Position numbers and translations under genes: made by a program
Source: Fidelibacterota bacterium
GTDB taxonomy: Bacteria > Fidelibacterota > Marinisomatia > SCGC-AAA003-L08 > JACNLC01
Assembly (NCBI GenBank): GCA_018657495.1
Contig: JABHXA010000005.1
Coordinates: 1-64,000, forward strand
Length of the DNA stretch: 64,000 bases
Direction: 5' to 3'
Shown: positions 7,974-18,192 of the stretch, piece by piece
Layout of the letters: each line of letters opens with the position of its first letter
Numbering within the stretch: position 1 is the first letter of the stretch
Notes under the pieces: model-generated
What the model was told of the DNA's origin: nothing
Seen by the model: the letters and a program-made list of their open reading frames with translations, nothing else
Databases searched by the model: none

Positions 7974-9563
7974 CTAGGATTCGCCGATAATAATTGCTAC
8001 TAACTGGACAAGGTCAATGACATCCAGGATACCATCATTATTGATGTCAGCAATATTCAGTTGTTCTTCTGTAGGTAATTCAGGTCCCAATATAAAGTTG
8101 ACAATCAGCACGAGATCAAGGACATCCAGAACTGCATCATTGTTCACATCGCCTGAAATGGAAAAATAATCAATCGCTGCCATAATATCGATGGTTCCCC
8201 AACCGTACTGATTGTCAGGGTTATCGACATTATCAGCTGTCATCATCAGGGCTTCCCGGATCATATATGGCGTCCAATTTGGTCTGGCGCTGAGAATAAT
8301 CGCAACGGCACCACCAACTAAAGGTGTTGATAATGAAGTGCCATTGGCGGTTCTATAGGATGAAGGTCCATCTATATTGGCACAGTAGGTGTTTACACCC
8401 TGGGCGCATACATCTGGTTTAATTCTTCCATCTGCTGTTGGTCCATGTGAACTAAACCCGGCTATTTCGCCATCTACATTTACCGCACCGCATGTGATCA
8501 CATCAAAGGCATCAGCAGGGGCAATGATACCATTTTCGCCATAATTCCCGGCAGCCGTGGTTACAGTCATTCCATTTTCAATAGCAATAGTTACAGCGAT
8601 TGTAGTGACGGCAGTCTCGCCATCTAAATCGTCAAAAGTGTACCAGTCAATATATCCCAGAGACGATGAGGCCACGTCGGCACCAAGCAACTCACCCCAT
8701 TCAAGACCAGCCACATACCAATCTTCTTCAATTGGTTCCTCTTGGCCTACATCTTCTGTTTTAGCCAGCAGAAATTCTGCTTCATAGGCCGGGCCATATA
8801 ACTGTCCTTCAAAAGCACCGCCAAGTGTGGTGGTTGTATATGTGCCATGATTATGGGCACTCTCAGGGTCAGTGGGTTCATTTTGAGTTTCACCGTCATT
8901 ATTGATAAAATCCCATTCGGTAATAATTCTTTCACCAGGCATGGCTTCATGGTCTTTATAATATCCTGTATCCAACATGAGAACGAGAACACCCTGTCCC
9001 TTATAACCAGCGTCATGGGCTGCGATGGCATTGATCTGATCAAGCTGACCAAATGAATCACCATATTCAACGCGATTATTTGAATTCGGTTGGATGTTTA
9101 AATCAGCAGCAGTATCAATCGGGATACGTTTACCGTGAAAAACCAAATCAACTCTGTCAACAAATGTTAATCCTGCCAGCTGATTTATAATATCAGGGTT
9201 TACAGACATGGAAATAGCATTCAGCCATTTTGATGTGGTGCGTAATTTTCCACCAATATCCAGTATCTCATTTATATACATATCTGATACTTGTATATCG
9301 CGAATATCGACAATGGCACCATCTCTTGTTTTATTGCGACGCCACTTTGTTTTTGTAGAGAGTGAATTTTCGATACGTGCCAATTCAATATTCAGATCAG
9401 ATATATTCTTATCGGTAAAATACACCCAGATATTTATAGATGATTCGGAAATATTTTGGTTGAGATAATTCTCCAAGTTATTGGAAACCTTGTTTACATT
9501 CTGCAGCGGTCCTGCCATGAGTGGCAGCGAAAATAACAATATAGATGTGAAGATGGATTTCAT
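7974..9563 (-). CDS. Secreted subtilisin-like serine protease (S8) with dockerin-like tail
   Basis: 529 aa. Signal peptide at residues 1-17, a propeptide-like region to about 165, then the S8 catalytic domain with Asp198 (LMLDTG), His239 (HNHGT), oxyanion Asn340 (AAGN) and Ser410 (NGTSLSTP). The last 60 residues (about 470-529) form two dockerin/EF-hand-like loops, GDVNNDAVLDVLDL and ADINNDGILDVIDL, each followed by a hydrophobic helix. The same tail occurs on three other secreted enzymes in this window. It is separated by only 25 bases from the next subtilase upstream, so the two probably share a transcript. Likely an extracellular or cell-surface protein-degrading enzyme. Confidence 0.92.
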   Translation of the reverse strand: MKSIFTSILLFSLPLMAGPLQNVNKVSNNLENYLNQNISESSINIWVYFTDKNISDLNIELARIENSLSTKTKWRRNKTRDGAIVDIRDIQVSDMYINEILDIGGKLRTTSKWLNAISMSVNPDIINQLAGLTFVDRVDLVFHGKRIPIDTAADLNIQPNSNNRVEYGDSFGQLDQINAIAAHDAGYKGQGVLVLMLDTGYYKDHEAMPGERIITEWDFINNDGETQNEPTDPESAHNHGTYTTTTLGGAFEGQLYGPAYEAEFLLAKTEDVGQEEPIEEDWYVAGLEWGELLGADVASSSLGYIDWYTFDDLDGETAVTTIAVTIAIENGMTVTTAAGNYGENGIIAPADAFDVITCGAVNVDGEIAGFSSHGPTADGRIKPDVCAQGVNTYCANIDGPSSYRTANGTSLSTPLVGGAVAIILSARPNWTPYMIREALMMTADNVDNPDNQYGWGTIDIMAAIDYFSISGDVNNDAVLDVLDLVLIVNFILGPELPTEEQLNIADINNDGILDVIDLVQLVAIIIGES

Positions 9564-9588
9564 AAAGTCTCCTATTTTCCTATTTATG

Positions 9589-11622
9589 TTAGCCGGTTAT
9601 TATATCTACGAGAATAACTATATCCAGAACGTCGATGACCCCGTCATTATTCATATCAGCGACCTGCTCCTGATATTCTGTTGGATCTTCGGATCCAATA
9701 ATAATCGATACTAAAATGACAATATCAAGTACGTCAATGATAGTATCCTGATTTAAATCACCATAAAGATATGGTGAAGCGACTACATCAAGTTCAATAG
9801 GAATATCTTCATGATAGACAACATAATCATTTTCATTTGAGGTAATAGTAAGTGTGAGATTGGTAATTCCCTCTGGTATATTTGTGCTCAGTGCAAATTC
9901 GAAAGGCGCTGCATCATTGAGACCAATATCACCTGGAGCCAGATCACTATAATTAGATGATCCACTCAAAATTGTAACATAAGGTGATTCAGTTGAGAGC
10001 GAGCCCTGAACATTCACGGCGGTTCCCCATTCGGGGTCAGAAAATATGATGGTCATCATGCCATAAATGTCACCACCATTTACTTCTCCGTCATTGTCAT
10101 CCAATGGTATTAAATCAATGGCAGCCAATTCAATAATGGGGAATAATGGTGTTTCAACGGCTTTTAGGGCATCAACCCTGCCCCTGCCAATTCGACCTAC
10201 CAGGTATGGAGCAGTATTAACATCATAAATCACCGGATCAGCTGTTTCCAGAATCATTCTCTCAAGTTGTTCCTGTGTCCTTTCAGGATAATATGACATC
10301 ATCAGACCAATACTGCTGGCTGCTATTGGAGATGCCATTGATGAACCCATCCATGACGAATAATTATCGTTGATGACGGTACTGTGAATATTTTCTCCTG
10401 GAGAAGCGAGATCAATAGTTTCATGATAAGTAGCCCATCCATGCCAGGCATCATTGGTTCCCGTAGGACAAACTGAAATAACATTTTCATAACTAGATGG
10501 ATAATGTGTTGCGTATTCCTGAGCGCCATAGTCATTGCCATTGCCCGCTGCTGCAACAATGATAGCATTGTAGTCATCGTGAGCAACATTTATAGTGGCT
10601 TGCTCATATTGATTATAACCAATTCCACCCCAGCTGTTATTTTGGATAGAGATACCGGCATAATTGAAACCTGCCTGGGCAGCATATAAAATACCGGCAT
10701 AACCGTCTGTTATATATGGCTGTCCCAATTGTTCATCTGTAGATACTTTGACGCTCATGATGCTGCAATTAAATGCCGTAGAAGCTATCCCGGTATTATT
10801 GTTGGTAGTGGCACCAAGCAAACCGGCAACATGAGTACCATGGGCCCACGTACTGTAATTATTGACACCAAGTTTGGGGATAGGATTATTGTCATCCACT
10901 CCGCTCTCACCTGACACATCCCAACCAATAAGATCATCTACATAGGTATTTGGATTATTATCCCAGTCATCATCGTCGATATTATTTAAATCACCGGGAT
11001 CAAGAACCCATTCCCCATCTATAAATTCAATGGTATGACCATCTCCATCAAAATCCTCATTCAGGTTCTGCCAAACATTACCGATGATATCCTGATGATC
11101 CCAATCCACACCGGTATCGACGGAGGCAAGTATTACACTTTGATCGCCAGGTAAATCTCCACCGCTGATATCCCAGTATTCCCAGGCAATATTAGCGCCA
11201 ACCTGAGGCAGAAACCACTGCTGATTATAACGGGGGTCATTTGGCGTATAGGTAGGATATCTAAATTGCTCAAATTCGACAGAATGTATAATTGGCATCT
11301 TTAACAATGCAAATTTTCTCACATCTAAATTCTTTCCATCATCCATGGAAAATTTGACTCTGTAAATCCGATTTAAATAAATATCTCCATCATTATCAGT
11401 ATCCATAGCTGACGGCAACCATTTCTCAATCGATATGGCACCATTTTTAAGTAATATCCCTTGAAGCTCAGGATGTGAAATTTCAATTGGCCCACTATCA
11501 TTCAAAATTTGAATCACAGGTGTATCAGGTGTAAGGCAGAATAATAATACATCGTCACGATGATTTGAGGCGAACATCAATGCGATGCTGAGAAATAATA
11601 ATGCAACAGTATATTTTTTCAA
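9589..11622 (-). CDS. Secreted subtilisin-like serine protease (S8) with dockerin-like tail
   Basis: 677 aa. Signal peptide at residues 1-19 ending near FASN. The catalytic triad is Asp169 (ASVDTG), His261 (HGTHVAG) and Ser428 (GSSMASP), with AAAGNGN carrying the oxyanion Asn at about 361. After the catalytic domain comes a beta-rich segment (about 490-610) like that of fervidolysin-type proteases. Two dockerin-like loops follow at about 617-677 (GDLNQDTIIDVLDI and ADMNNDGVIDVLDI). An Asp-rich stretch around residues 186-246 probably binds calcium. It is the first gene of the two-subtilase pair. The two proteins are not close copies outside the catalytic core and the tail. Confidence 0.92.
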   Translation of the reverse strand: MKKYTVALLFLSIALMFASNHRDDVLLFCLTPDTPVIQILNDSGPIEISHPELQGILLKNGAISIEKWLPSAMDTDNDGDIYLNRIYRVKFSMDDGKNLDVRKFALLKMPIIHSVEFEQFRYPTYTPNDPRYNQQWFLPQVGANIAWEYWDISGGDLPGDQSVILASVDTGVDWDHQDIIGNVWQNLNEDFDGDGHTIEFIDGEWVLDPGDLNNIDDDDWDNNPNTYVDDLIGWDVSGESGVDDNNPIPKLGVNNYSTWAHGTHVAGLLGATTNNNTGIASTAFNCSIMSVKVSTDEQLGQPYITDGYAGILYAAQAGFNYAGISIQNNSWGGIGYNQYEQATINVAHDDYNAIIVAAAGNGNDYGAQEYATHYPSSYENVISVCPTGTNDAWHGWATYHETIDLASPGENIHSTVINDNYSSWMGSSMASPIAASSIGLMMSYYPERTQEQLERMILETADPVIYDVNTAPYLVGRIGRGRVDALKAVETPLFPIIELAAIDLIPLDDNDGEVNGGDIYGMMTIIFSDPEWGTAVNVQGSLSTESPYVTILSGSSNYSDLAPGDIGLNDAAPFEFALSTNIPEGITNLTLTITSNENDYVVYHEDIPIELDVVASPYLYGDLNQDTIIDVLDIVILVSIIIGSEDPTEYQEQVADMNNDGVIDVLDIVILVDIITG

Positions 11623-11812
11623 GGTTTTTTCCTTTTTATTTGAACATAAAAATTACGTCGTTCTAATTCTTAATCTCATGATAAATCTGTAACAGGATGA
11701 AAGGATTTTAAGAATAAAGTTAAAAGTAGAAAGTTTGAGTTAAGAAAATCTGGAAATGATATATTTATCGTCTCTCACCGTACTTTCTCAGCCATTGCGA
11801 ACTTTATACTTT

Positions 11813-13138
11813 CTACTTACTACTAATCTCTGGTAGGTGACCGCTTAATCGATATAGTTCCACCTCGGCAAATTTCGCTGTGAATTTCTCGTTTATCATC
11901 CTTATTTCAGCACGGACAAGATTTAATTGTGCTTCTCTGAATTGGGTTGTGGTTATCTGGCCAAGATTAAATAACTCACTTGACCGGTCAAAATTTATTT
12001 CAGCTGTGTCCAAACTTTTTCCTGCGATTTTGACAGTGAAAATGGCATTGTTAAATATTGCAAATGCATTTTTCACTTCCTTTTCAACGGCACTTCTTGT
12101 CTGATGGAGCTCAGCATATTGAGACCGTTTACTGATATTAGCATTTTCCATCTGAATTCTATTTCGCTGTCCTGCATACAAATCAAAGGATAAATTCAAT
12201 CCAGTTGTAAAACCGGTGGACTCATTTAACCTGGTAGCACCAGCATCATTTTCTAAACGATCATATCCATATGATGCTGTACCTGACAAGGTGGGTAAAA
12301 AAGCTGCCCGGGCAACTTTTATATCAATCTCAGATTGATCTGCACCCAATTGTGAGGCCAGTAATTGCGAATTATTTTCAAGAGTTGTTTGCGTCCAGTA
12401 AATCAAATCTTTTTCTAATTTTAGATTCACATTTGAATCCACAGAAAAATCAAGATCAATATTCCTGGAGAGTAGATAATTCAAATTTCGTTTGGCGTTT
12501 TCCACATTCAATTTTGCATCGAGTACAGTGATACTATCAGTATCCATATCCACTTCAGCATTTAACAATTCAATAACAAGTAAATTACCAAAATCGACCT
12601 TGTTTTTAATCCGCTGATAACGGGACTGTGAGATGTTCAAAGCAAAATCGGCAACTCTTAAATTTTCAACATAAAGGGCGATCTGATAGTATGCCCTGAT
12701 CACGGATACTATTGCAGTCTCCACAGCAATTTTATTATTTATTTCTCCGTTCTCGAGGATATTTTTCAATTTCTGATAGGTATAGTAGTTTTTACCGCCG
12801 TTAAATAATATACTGTTCAATTCAACCTGGGACCTGACTGAAGATGATTCTGCACCATTTGTAGAGGCTGTTACGTTAGTGGAGCTTGTAAATTTATTAT
12901 CAGAAATAGATTTTGAGTAAGTATTGGTTACACTAATATTTGGTAGCATTCCAGCATTCCCAATCGTGGCATTATTTCTTGAGACTTCCGATGAATTTCT
13001 TGCAATAATTATATCTCTGTTTTTATCCATGGCAATACTCAGCGCCTGCTCCAGCGTCAACAAATCAGCTGGTAGCAGAATTGTGGATAGAAGTACTCCG
13101 ATAATGATTTTCATAAATCGAGTCTTATTCATTTTCAA
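11813..13138 (-). CDS. TolC-family outer membrane efflux protein
   Basis: 441 aa. A signal peptide (about residues 1-25) is followed by two repeats of the outer membrane efflux protein fold. These are long heptad-rich helices that form the periplasmic tunnel, with a beta segment each (for example TNTYSKSISDN and TGLNLSFDLYAGQRNR). It is the last gene of the marR-fusion protein-RND operon and overlaps the 3' end of the pump gene by 14 bases. It should be the outer membrane exit duct for that pump. Confidence 0.9.
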   Translation of the reverse strand: MKMNKTRFMKIIIGVLLSTILLPADLLTLEQALSIAMDKNRDIIIARNSSEVSRNNATIGNAGMLPNISVTNTYSKSISDNKFTSSTNVTASTNGAESSSVRSQVELNSILFNGGKNYYTYQKLKNILENGEINNKIAVETAIVSVIRAYYQIALYVENLRVADFALNISQSRYQRIKNKVDFGNLLVIELLNAEVDMDTDSITVLDAKLNVENAKRNLNYLLSRNIDLDFSVDSNVNLKLEKDLIYWTQTTLENNSQLLASQLGADQSEIDIKVARAAFLPTLSGTASYGYDRLENDAGATRLNESTGFTTGLNLSFDLYAGQRNRIQMENANISKRSQYAELHQTRSAVEKEVKNAFAIFNNAIFTVKIAGKSLDTAEINFDRSSELFNLGQITTTQFREAQLNLVRAEIRMINEKFTAKFAEVELYRLSGHLPEISSK

Positions 13139-16100
13139 ATCTCACCTCTCTTACAGCTGGTTCAACCATCTCACGAGTTATTGTTGTGCGGGAAATAAAC
13201 TTCGCTGTATAATATTTAATATCATTTAAAAGAACGAGGGCAACAGGTAGTATCAACAAAGTGATAAAAGTTGCAATCATCAAACCATAAGCAACTGATA
13301 CGGCCATGGGAATTAAAAATTGTGCTTGAAGACTGGTTTCCATAATAATTGGCGCCAGCCCGGCAACGGTGGTAACAGAAGTCAATACGATGGGCCTGAA
13401 CCGGGATATTCCCGCTTTGAATACGGCTTCCCTGAAAGGTACACCTTCTTTCAAAAGGTGATTCATGGCGGTTATCATAACCAGAGAATCATTTACCATG
13501 ACTCCCAGCAGGGCAATAATCCCAAATAACGACATAATTGAAATTGGTATTCCATGAATGAAATGGCCGATGCCAACACCAATAAATCCTAATGGGACCA
13601 TAGCAAATACTACCAATGCCTGAGTAAATGACCTGAAGGTAACAACGACGATCACAAACATAATAATTAGAATAATGGGTCCAACTTTTTTTGCTGAAAT
13701 GGCCGTTTTCTGTGAATTTTTACTTTGACCTTCGAATTCTAGTGAGACACCTGGATATCTACTCAAAATACCAGGGAGAATTTCACCTCGGATTCCAGCA
13801 AGTACATCTGTAACTGATTCCTTTGGATTATTCATATCCGCCGTAACCAAAATCTGTCTTTTTCCATCAATGTGATCTATACCGAGTACACCGCGCTCTA
13901 CTGAAAAATAGGCAATATCCTTCAGTGGAAATTCTCGTCCATCATCGAGACGGATTCTCATATTTTCCAATTTACCCATACTGGCCCGTTCATTTTGTTC
14001 ATACCGAACCCACATCCTTACTTCGTCCAAACCACGCTGTAGTCTCTGCACTTCGCTGCCAAAAAATCCCTCCCGAACCGCGGCAATGACATCCTGTAAA
14101 GAAATCCCCAATAAATAAGATTTTTCTTTCAAACTGATATTTATTTCCTTCAATCCTTCAAGGTTACTATCAGCAACATTTTTTAACGACGGCAGATTAA
14201 TCAATTCTTCTTTTAAATCATCCTTTGCTAGTTTCAGATTTTCAAAATCATAGCTGATGAGGGATATTGAGACGGCTTTGCCAAAATGTCCACCAAGCCC
14301 AAAACTGAGAATTTCAGCACCTTGAATCTGCCCTACTTGTTGTCGAATTTCATTGGTAATCTTAAAACTTTCCAACCCCCGTTCTTCACCGCCAAGAAGT
14401 GTCACATTGATATTACCTTCATGGGTTTTGGGTCCAATTCTTTTCTGCACATTCAAGATAATATTTTTATTATCATCTCTTAATTCTTTAAATTTTTCAT
14501 TCACTTCATATATCACTTCCTCAATGCCATCGAGTCTGTCTTCAGTAATATCGCTTGGGGTTCCACTACCCATTTCCAAAGTGATAGTAATATTATCTCG
14601 ATCGATATACGGGAAAAATGTAGTTTTGATAAAACCGCCTTTTATCGCTCCAAAAGTCAGGATTAATAAACCAGTGACAATTGAAGAGGCCAGAGCTTTA
14701 TTGGATATAGCAGATGACAAAACCGGCTTATACAGTTTCCCCCGCATCCACAGCATAAAACTATTTACCTTTATTTCAATACGTGATTTTTTTGCATCAA
14801 ATTTCATTGATGCTGAGTGAGCAATATGAGCAGGTAGAATTAATGTACTTTCTATGAGGGAAAATGAAAGGGTAACGATGACAACAAATGCCATATCAGA
14901 CATATACTCCCCGAGCCTGCCATCCAGAAAAAAGAATATTGAAAATGCAACAGCTGTGGTTGCCACGGCAGCAAAAACCGCTGGAAGAACTTTCATGGTT
15001 CCAATTACGGCGGCTTTCATGGGTTTTATCCCTTTTTCATGTTCCTGATATATACTTTCACCAACAATGATACCGTCATCAACCAAAATTCCGACAACCA
15101 GTATCATACCGAATAAGGACATCATATTGATGGTAAGACCCATCATGCTGGCGAGAATAAACATACCTAGAAATGATACGGGGAGCCCCAGAGCTACCCA
15201 GAAACCCAACTTAGGGTTTAGAAAAAGGGCCAGAAATACAAGAACCAGTGAAGCGCCGATCATTCCATTTTTTGTAAGCAAATCGACTCTCTGCTGGAGC
15301 AGGTTTGCTCCATCCCTGACGATGGTCAGTTTTACCTCATTGTTATTCTCATTATATTTAGATACATAATCCTTTACCAGTCCGGAAACGGTAAGTAGAT
15401 CTTCCTGAACAGTATTGCTGACTGTCATGAGAACCGTTCTCTTCCCATCCAGAAAGGATTTATTCGGAGAATCTGACCAGGTATCGGTTACATCGGCAAC
15501 ATCTTTCACACGAACGACACGACCATCCTCAGTTGTTTTTATGACTATTTCACGCATGTCATCAGCGAAATACTGTTTGGAGCGGGCGCGAATAAGTAAT
15601 TCTTCCGATTCACCTTTTACCATGCCACCAGTCATATTCAAGTTGGCCCGCTGTATTGCTCGTTTCACCTGGGTAAATGTGAGAGCATAGGCTCTCATTT
15701 CATTTTCTTTAAAACTGATTTCAATTTCTTCTTCAGGATATCCTGAAATACTGATTTTTGAAATCCCATCAATTGCCAGGAGGTCAGTTTCAACCTTTCT
15801 TGATACATTCTTTAGTGTTTTCAGGTCTGCATCACCACTAATAGCAAGACTTACAGCAAATTCCCTGGACTCTGTTCGAAAAACAACCGGTTTTTCCATA
15901 CCAATAGGAAATGAGCCAATTCTATCCACAGCATTTTTAATTTCCTGGAGCACATCGTTGCCATCATATCCATTAAGAACCTCAACAGTGATCACCGCTG
16001 AGTTTTCATTTGAGGTTGAAAGTACCCTTTCCACACCGGAAAGCCCTTTCAGATTGTTTTCAATTTTTAGCACCACTCCTTCTTCAATTTCTTCAGGGGA

Positions 16101-16265
16101 GGCACCAGGATACATTATTTGGATTGTCGTACTTCTGTTCTCGAGGTTTGGAAAAAATGTCGTTTTCAGGGAAGATAATCCAAACCATCCAAAAACAAAT
16201 ATCAACAATATGAGAATATTTGCATTGATATCGTATCGGATAAAATAATTTATGAGTCTCTTCAT
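13125..16265 (-). CDS. RND-family efflux pump, inner membrane permease
   Basis: 1046 aa, the standard length of an AcrB/MdtB-type proton-driven exporter. It has an N-terminal membrane helix (about residues 10-30) and the motif FPNLENRSTTIQIMYPGASPEEIE. A large periplasmic porter loop follows, then helices 2-6 with the GILVDDGIIVGES proton-relay motif (Asp pair near residues 397-398). A second loop and helices 8-12, with GVMVNDSLVMITAMN, complete the duplicated half. It is three bases downstream of the fusion-protein gene. The substrate is not predictable; the family exports drugs, bile salts, dyes or lipids. Confidence 0.93.
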   Translation of the reverse strand: MKRLINYFIRYDINANILILLIFVFGWFGLSSLKTTFFPNLENRSTTIQIMYPGASPEEIEEGVVLKIENNLKGLSGVERVLSTSNENSAVITVEVLNGYDGNDVLQEIKNAVDRIGSFPIGMEKPVVFRTESREFAVSLAISGDADLKTLKNVSRKVETDLLAIDGISKISISGYPEEEIEISFKENEMRAYALTFTQVKRAIQRANLNMTGGMVKGESEELLIRARSKQYFADDMREIVIKTTEDGRVVRVKDVADVTDTWSDSPNKSFLDGKRTVLMTVSNTVQEDLLTVSGLVKDYVSKYNENNNEVKLTIVRDGANLLQQRVDLLTKNGMIGASLVLVFLALFLNPKLGFWVALGLPVSFLGMFILASMMGLTINMMSLFGMILVVGILVDDGIIVGESIYQEHEKGIKPMKAAVIGTMKVLPAVFAAVATTAVAFSIFFFLDGRLGEYMSDMAFVVIVTLSFSLIESTLILPAHIAHSASMKFDAKKSRIEIKVNSFMLWMRGKLYKPVLSSAISNKALASSIVTGLLILTFGAIKGGFIKTTFFPYIDRDNITITLEMGSGTPSDITEDRLDGIEEVIYEVNEKFKELRDDNKNIILNVQKRIGPKTHEGNINVTLLGGEERGLESFKITNEIRQQVGQIQGAEILSFGLGGHFGKAVSISLISYDFENLKLAKDDLKEELINLPSLKNVADSNLEGLKEINISLKEKSYLLGISLQDVIAAVREGFFGSEVQRLQRGLDEVRMWVRYEQNERASMGKLENMRIRLDDGREFPLKDIAYFSVERGVLGIDHIDGKRQILVTADMNNPKESVTDVLAGIRGEILPGILSRYPGVSLEFEGQSKNSQKTAISAKKVGPIILIIMFVIVVVTFRSFTQALVVFAMVPLGFIGVGIGHFIHGIPISIMSLFGIIALLGVMVNDSLVMITAMNHLLKEGVPFREAVFKAGISRFRPIVLTSVTTVAGLAPIIMETSLQAQFLIPMAVSVAYGLMIATFITLLILPVALVLLNDIKYYTAKFISRTTITREMVEPAVREVRFENE

Positions 16266-16267
16266 GT

Positions 16268-17392
16268 TTATTTACCCTCTTTCACCATCGATACACTCAT
16301 GCCATTTTTTGCACCAACAATGATTTCATCAAGTAATTCTGTGCCATTACTTAAACCACTAATGAGACTGGTGTTTTCCATTTCTTTTATCACGTCGACC
16401 GGTACAGCCAACAATTCACTGCTTTCAATAATGAATACTGTTTCTGCATCTGTAATCAGTTTTCGAGGGATTTCAATAACATTATTTATTATATTAGATT
16501 GAATAAGGCCATATAAATACATGCCGTCAATTAGTGAATCCTGGTGAATCATGAGAAATACTTTCACAGTTTGGGTACTGGTATCAATCTGTTCGTTTAT
16601 CCGAATAATTTCTGCAGTCCAATTACCGGGGATATCACTTGATTTTAGACTTGCTATATTGCCTGTCGAGATAATAGCCAGCTCATCCATGGAAAGGGTT
16701 ACTTCTAATTCGAAAGCATCATTGTTGATATATGATCCCAGCTTTTGCCCAACACGCACTAAAGTACCGCTGGTAATATCCGCTTGAGTGACCATGCCGT
16801 CATACGGAGCGCGAATGGAATATTTCTCTAACCGTACTTCGAGACTTTGCACTGTGTAATACAGACTGTAAATATTTCGTAATGCAATAAAGTATTTTTC
16901 TTTTTCACTGATTGGTTCAGGCAGGATGCCTAGTGGTTTATTCAGGTCAAATGACTTTAGAAATGCTTCCCAATTAGGATAACTAATCGGAAAATCAATT
17001 TTTAAATCTGGCAGAAGTTGGGTGATGACATTTAACAGACTGCTTTTTTGTGCCATCAGGTTGTAGCGCGCTTCTCTGTCGTCGATTTGAAGAATTTTGT
17101 CACCTTTTGAGAATCGGGTTCCTTCTTTGAAGGATTGAAATTCATTCATCATCGTACCACTTACTTCGGCATAAATATCATAATAATCCACCGAGCGTAC
17201 TCTACCGGTAATGGGTATTTGAACAGATATATTATCATTTTGAACAATCCTGCTGTTCACCACACGTTCTTTTTTCCCATGCGAACCCATCCTTTTCATA
17301 GGTTCCTTCTGGCTCATCAGTAATTTGCTGCCCAGGACAGCTACGACAAGAATGAATACAGCTGACAATATTGATAACATCTTTTTATTCAT
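16268..17392 (-). CDS. RND efflux periplasmic adaptor (membrane fusion protein)
   Basis: 374 aa. One N-terminal membrane anchor (residues 5-26), then the HlyD-like layout: a beta segment, a helical hairpin (about 110-180, shorter than in AcrA) and a second lipoyl half (IRAPYDGMVTQADITSGTLV). Beta-barrel and membrane-proximal domains complete it. It links the RND pump to the TolC duct. Its start lies inside the 3' end of marR (overlap of 8 bases), so the operon order is regulator, adaptor, pump, duct. A MarR-type site lies about 30 bases upstream of its start, inside marR. Confidence 0.92.
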   Translation of the reverse strand: MNKKMLSILSAVFILVVAVLGSKLLMSQKEPMKRMGSHGKKERVVNSRIVQNDNISVQIPITGRVRSVDYYDIYAEVSGTMMNEFQSFKEGTRFSKGDKILQIDDREARYNLMAQKSSLLNVITQLLPDLKIDFPISYPNWEAFLKSFDLNKPLGILPEPISEKEKYFIALRNIYSLYYTVQSLEVRLEKYSIRAPYDGMVTQADITSGTLVRVGQKLGSYINNDAFELEVTLSMDELAIISTGNIASLKSSDIPGNWTAEIIRINEQIDTSTQTVKVFLMIHQDSLIDGMYLYGLIQSNIINNVIEIPRKLITDAETVFIIESSELLAVPVDVIKEMENTSLISGLSNGTELLDEIIVGAKNGMSVSMVKEGK

Positions 17393-17870
17393 GGCATAAT
17401 TCCATTTCTAATTTATTATTAGTTGTATGTACAACATTTTTATTTGATAATTTGATGATAATTTTTTCGAGAACAGACAGGCACTGGATTAATTCGTCAT
17501 CAGGTATATCTTCAACCAGGTGATCATTGAACTCCTGGATTACCTGGAAGAGTTCTGTCAGCATCTTACGACCATGTGGCGTTAGGTAAATGAGATTACA
17601 TCGCTTATCTACTTTATCCGGGATTCTCATAAGTAGATTACGATCTTCCATATTACTGACCATTCTGGTAATTGAGCCTTTATCCTTGGAAAAAAAATCT
17701 GCTATTCCCTGCTGCGTCATACCGTCTGATTTATTCAGAATTTTCATGAAAATCAGATGCTCCATAGTAAGATCATACCCAAGTTCCCGCAACCGATTAT
17801 TCATCGAATATTTTATCAATCTCGCTGAGTTGCCAATAAAATACCCTAAATTATTTTTTGAACATTTCAT
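17385..17870 (-). CDS. MarR-family transcriptional regulator of the efflux operon
   Basis: 161 aa, a winged-helix DNA-binding dimer that usually represses and is released by small phenolic or antibiotic ligands. The recognition region DGMTQQGIADFFSKDKGSITRMVSNMEDR (about residues 53-81) and the wing KVDKRCNLIYLTPHGRKM (about 86-103) are clear. It is the first gene of the efflux operon. A perfect 10-bp inverted repeat sits 14 bases in front of its ATG, and a second site with 13 of 14 core bases in common lies in its own last codons. This points to autoregulation. Confidence 0.92.
   Translation of the reverse strand: MKCSKNNLGYFIGNSARLIKYSMNNRLRELGYDLTMEHLIFMKILNKSDGMTQQGIADFFSKDKGSITRMVSNMEDRNLLMRIPDKVDKRCNLIYLTPHGRKMLTELFQVIQEFNDHLVEDIPDDELIQCLSVLEKIIIKLSNKNVVHTTNNKLEMELCHE
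17422..17435. promoter_or_regulatory. Second candidate MarR site inside marR
   Basis: GTTGTATGTACAAC, an inverted repeat. Read on the other strand it differs at one base out of 14 from the core of the site at 17890-17903. It lies 30 bases upstream of the adaptor start. Confidence 0.55.
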
Positions 17871-17883
17871 ATTTTACCTATAA

Positions 17884-17909
17884 ATAATAGTTGAACATAC
17901 AACTATTAT
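17884..17909. promoter_or_regulatory. Candidate MarR operator in front of marR
   Basis: A perfect 10-bp inverted repeat, ATAATAGTTG / CAACTATTAT, around AACATA, starting 14 bases upstream of the marR ATG. Symmetry, length and position fit a MarR dimer site overlapping the promoter. Confidence 0.7.
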
Positions 17910-18192
17910 CATATGTGAACCATCCAAATTTTTATTATTGCAAAACTTATGGTTGAAAAATGGAAATCAAAATTGTCTGACTTCTGAAAAGATCAAAAGG
18001 ATTCTTCTAACTGTAGCCATTCAATAAATGGAATGTATTTGTTAAGGATAGATTATAGGAAGCTGTTATTTGATTTAGAAAAATCAGCAGGAAAGTAGAA
18101 ATGGTTTTAAAATATTACAGGCGAATTTTACCTTGAAAAAGTTTGGCTTGAATGAGTGTTTTTTGAAGATTCAGTTTATATAAATTGATAAA
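17910..18192. other. Non-coding gap between marR and the potassium channel gene
   Basis: AT-rich, holding the upstream part of the marR promoter region and the 3' flank of the channel gene. No gene, terminator or further repeat is recognised. Confidence 0.45.

Noticed and set aside
7974..11622. Type IX secretion sorting domains on the subtilases
   Set aside because: The proteins end in the dockerin-like repeat, with no additional C-terminal sorting domain visible.
11722..11818. Inverted pair AAGTAGAAAGT / ACTTTCTACTT around the tolC stop
   Set aside because: The arms are about 70 bases apart, low in complexity and partly inside the coding region, with no T run. Not a convincing terminator or element.
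14353..14820. 155-codon plus-strand frame inside the RND pump gene
   Set aside because: Shadow of the conserved pump frame, with no signal or motif of its own.
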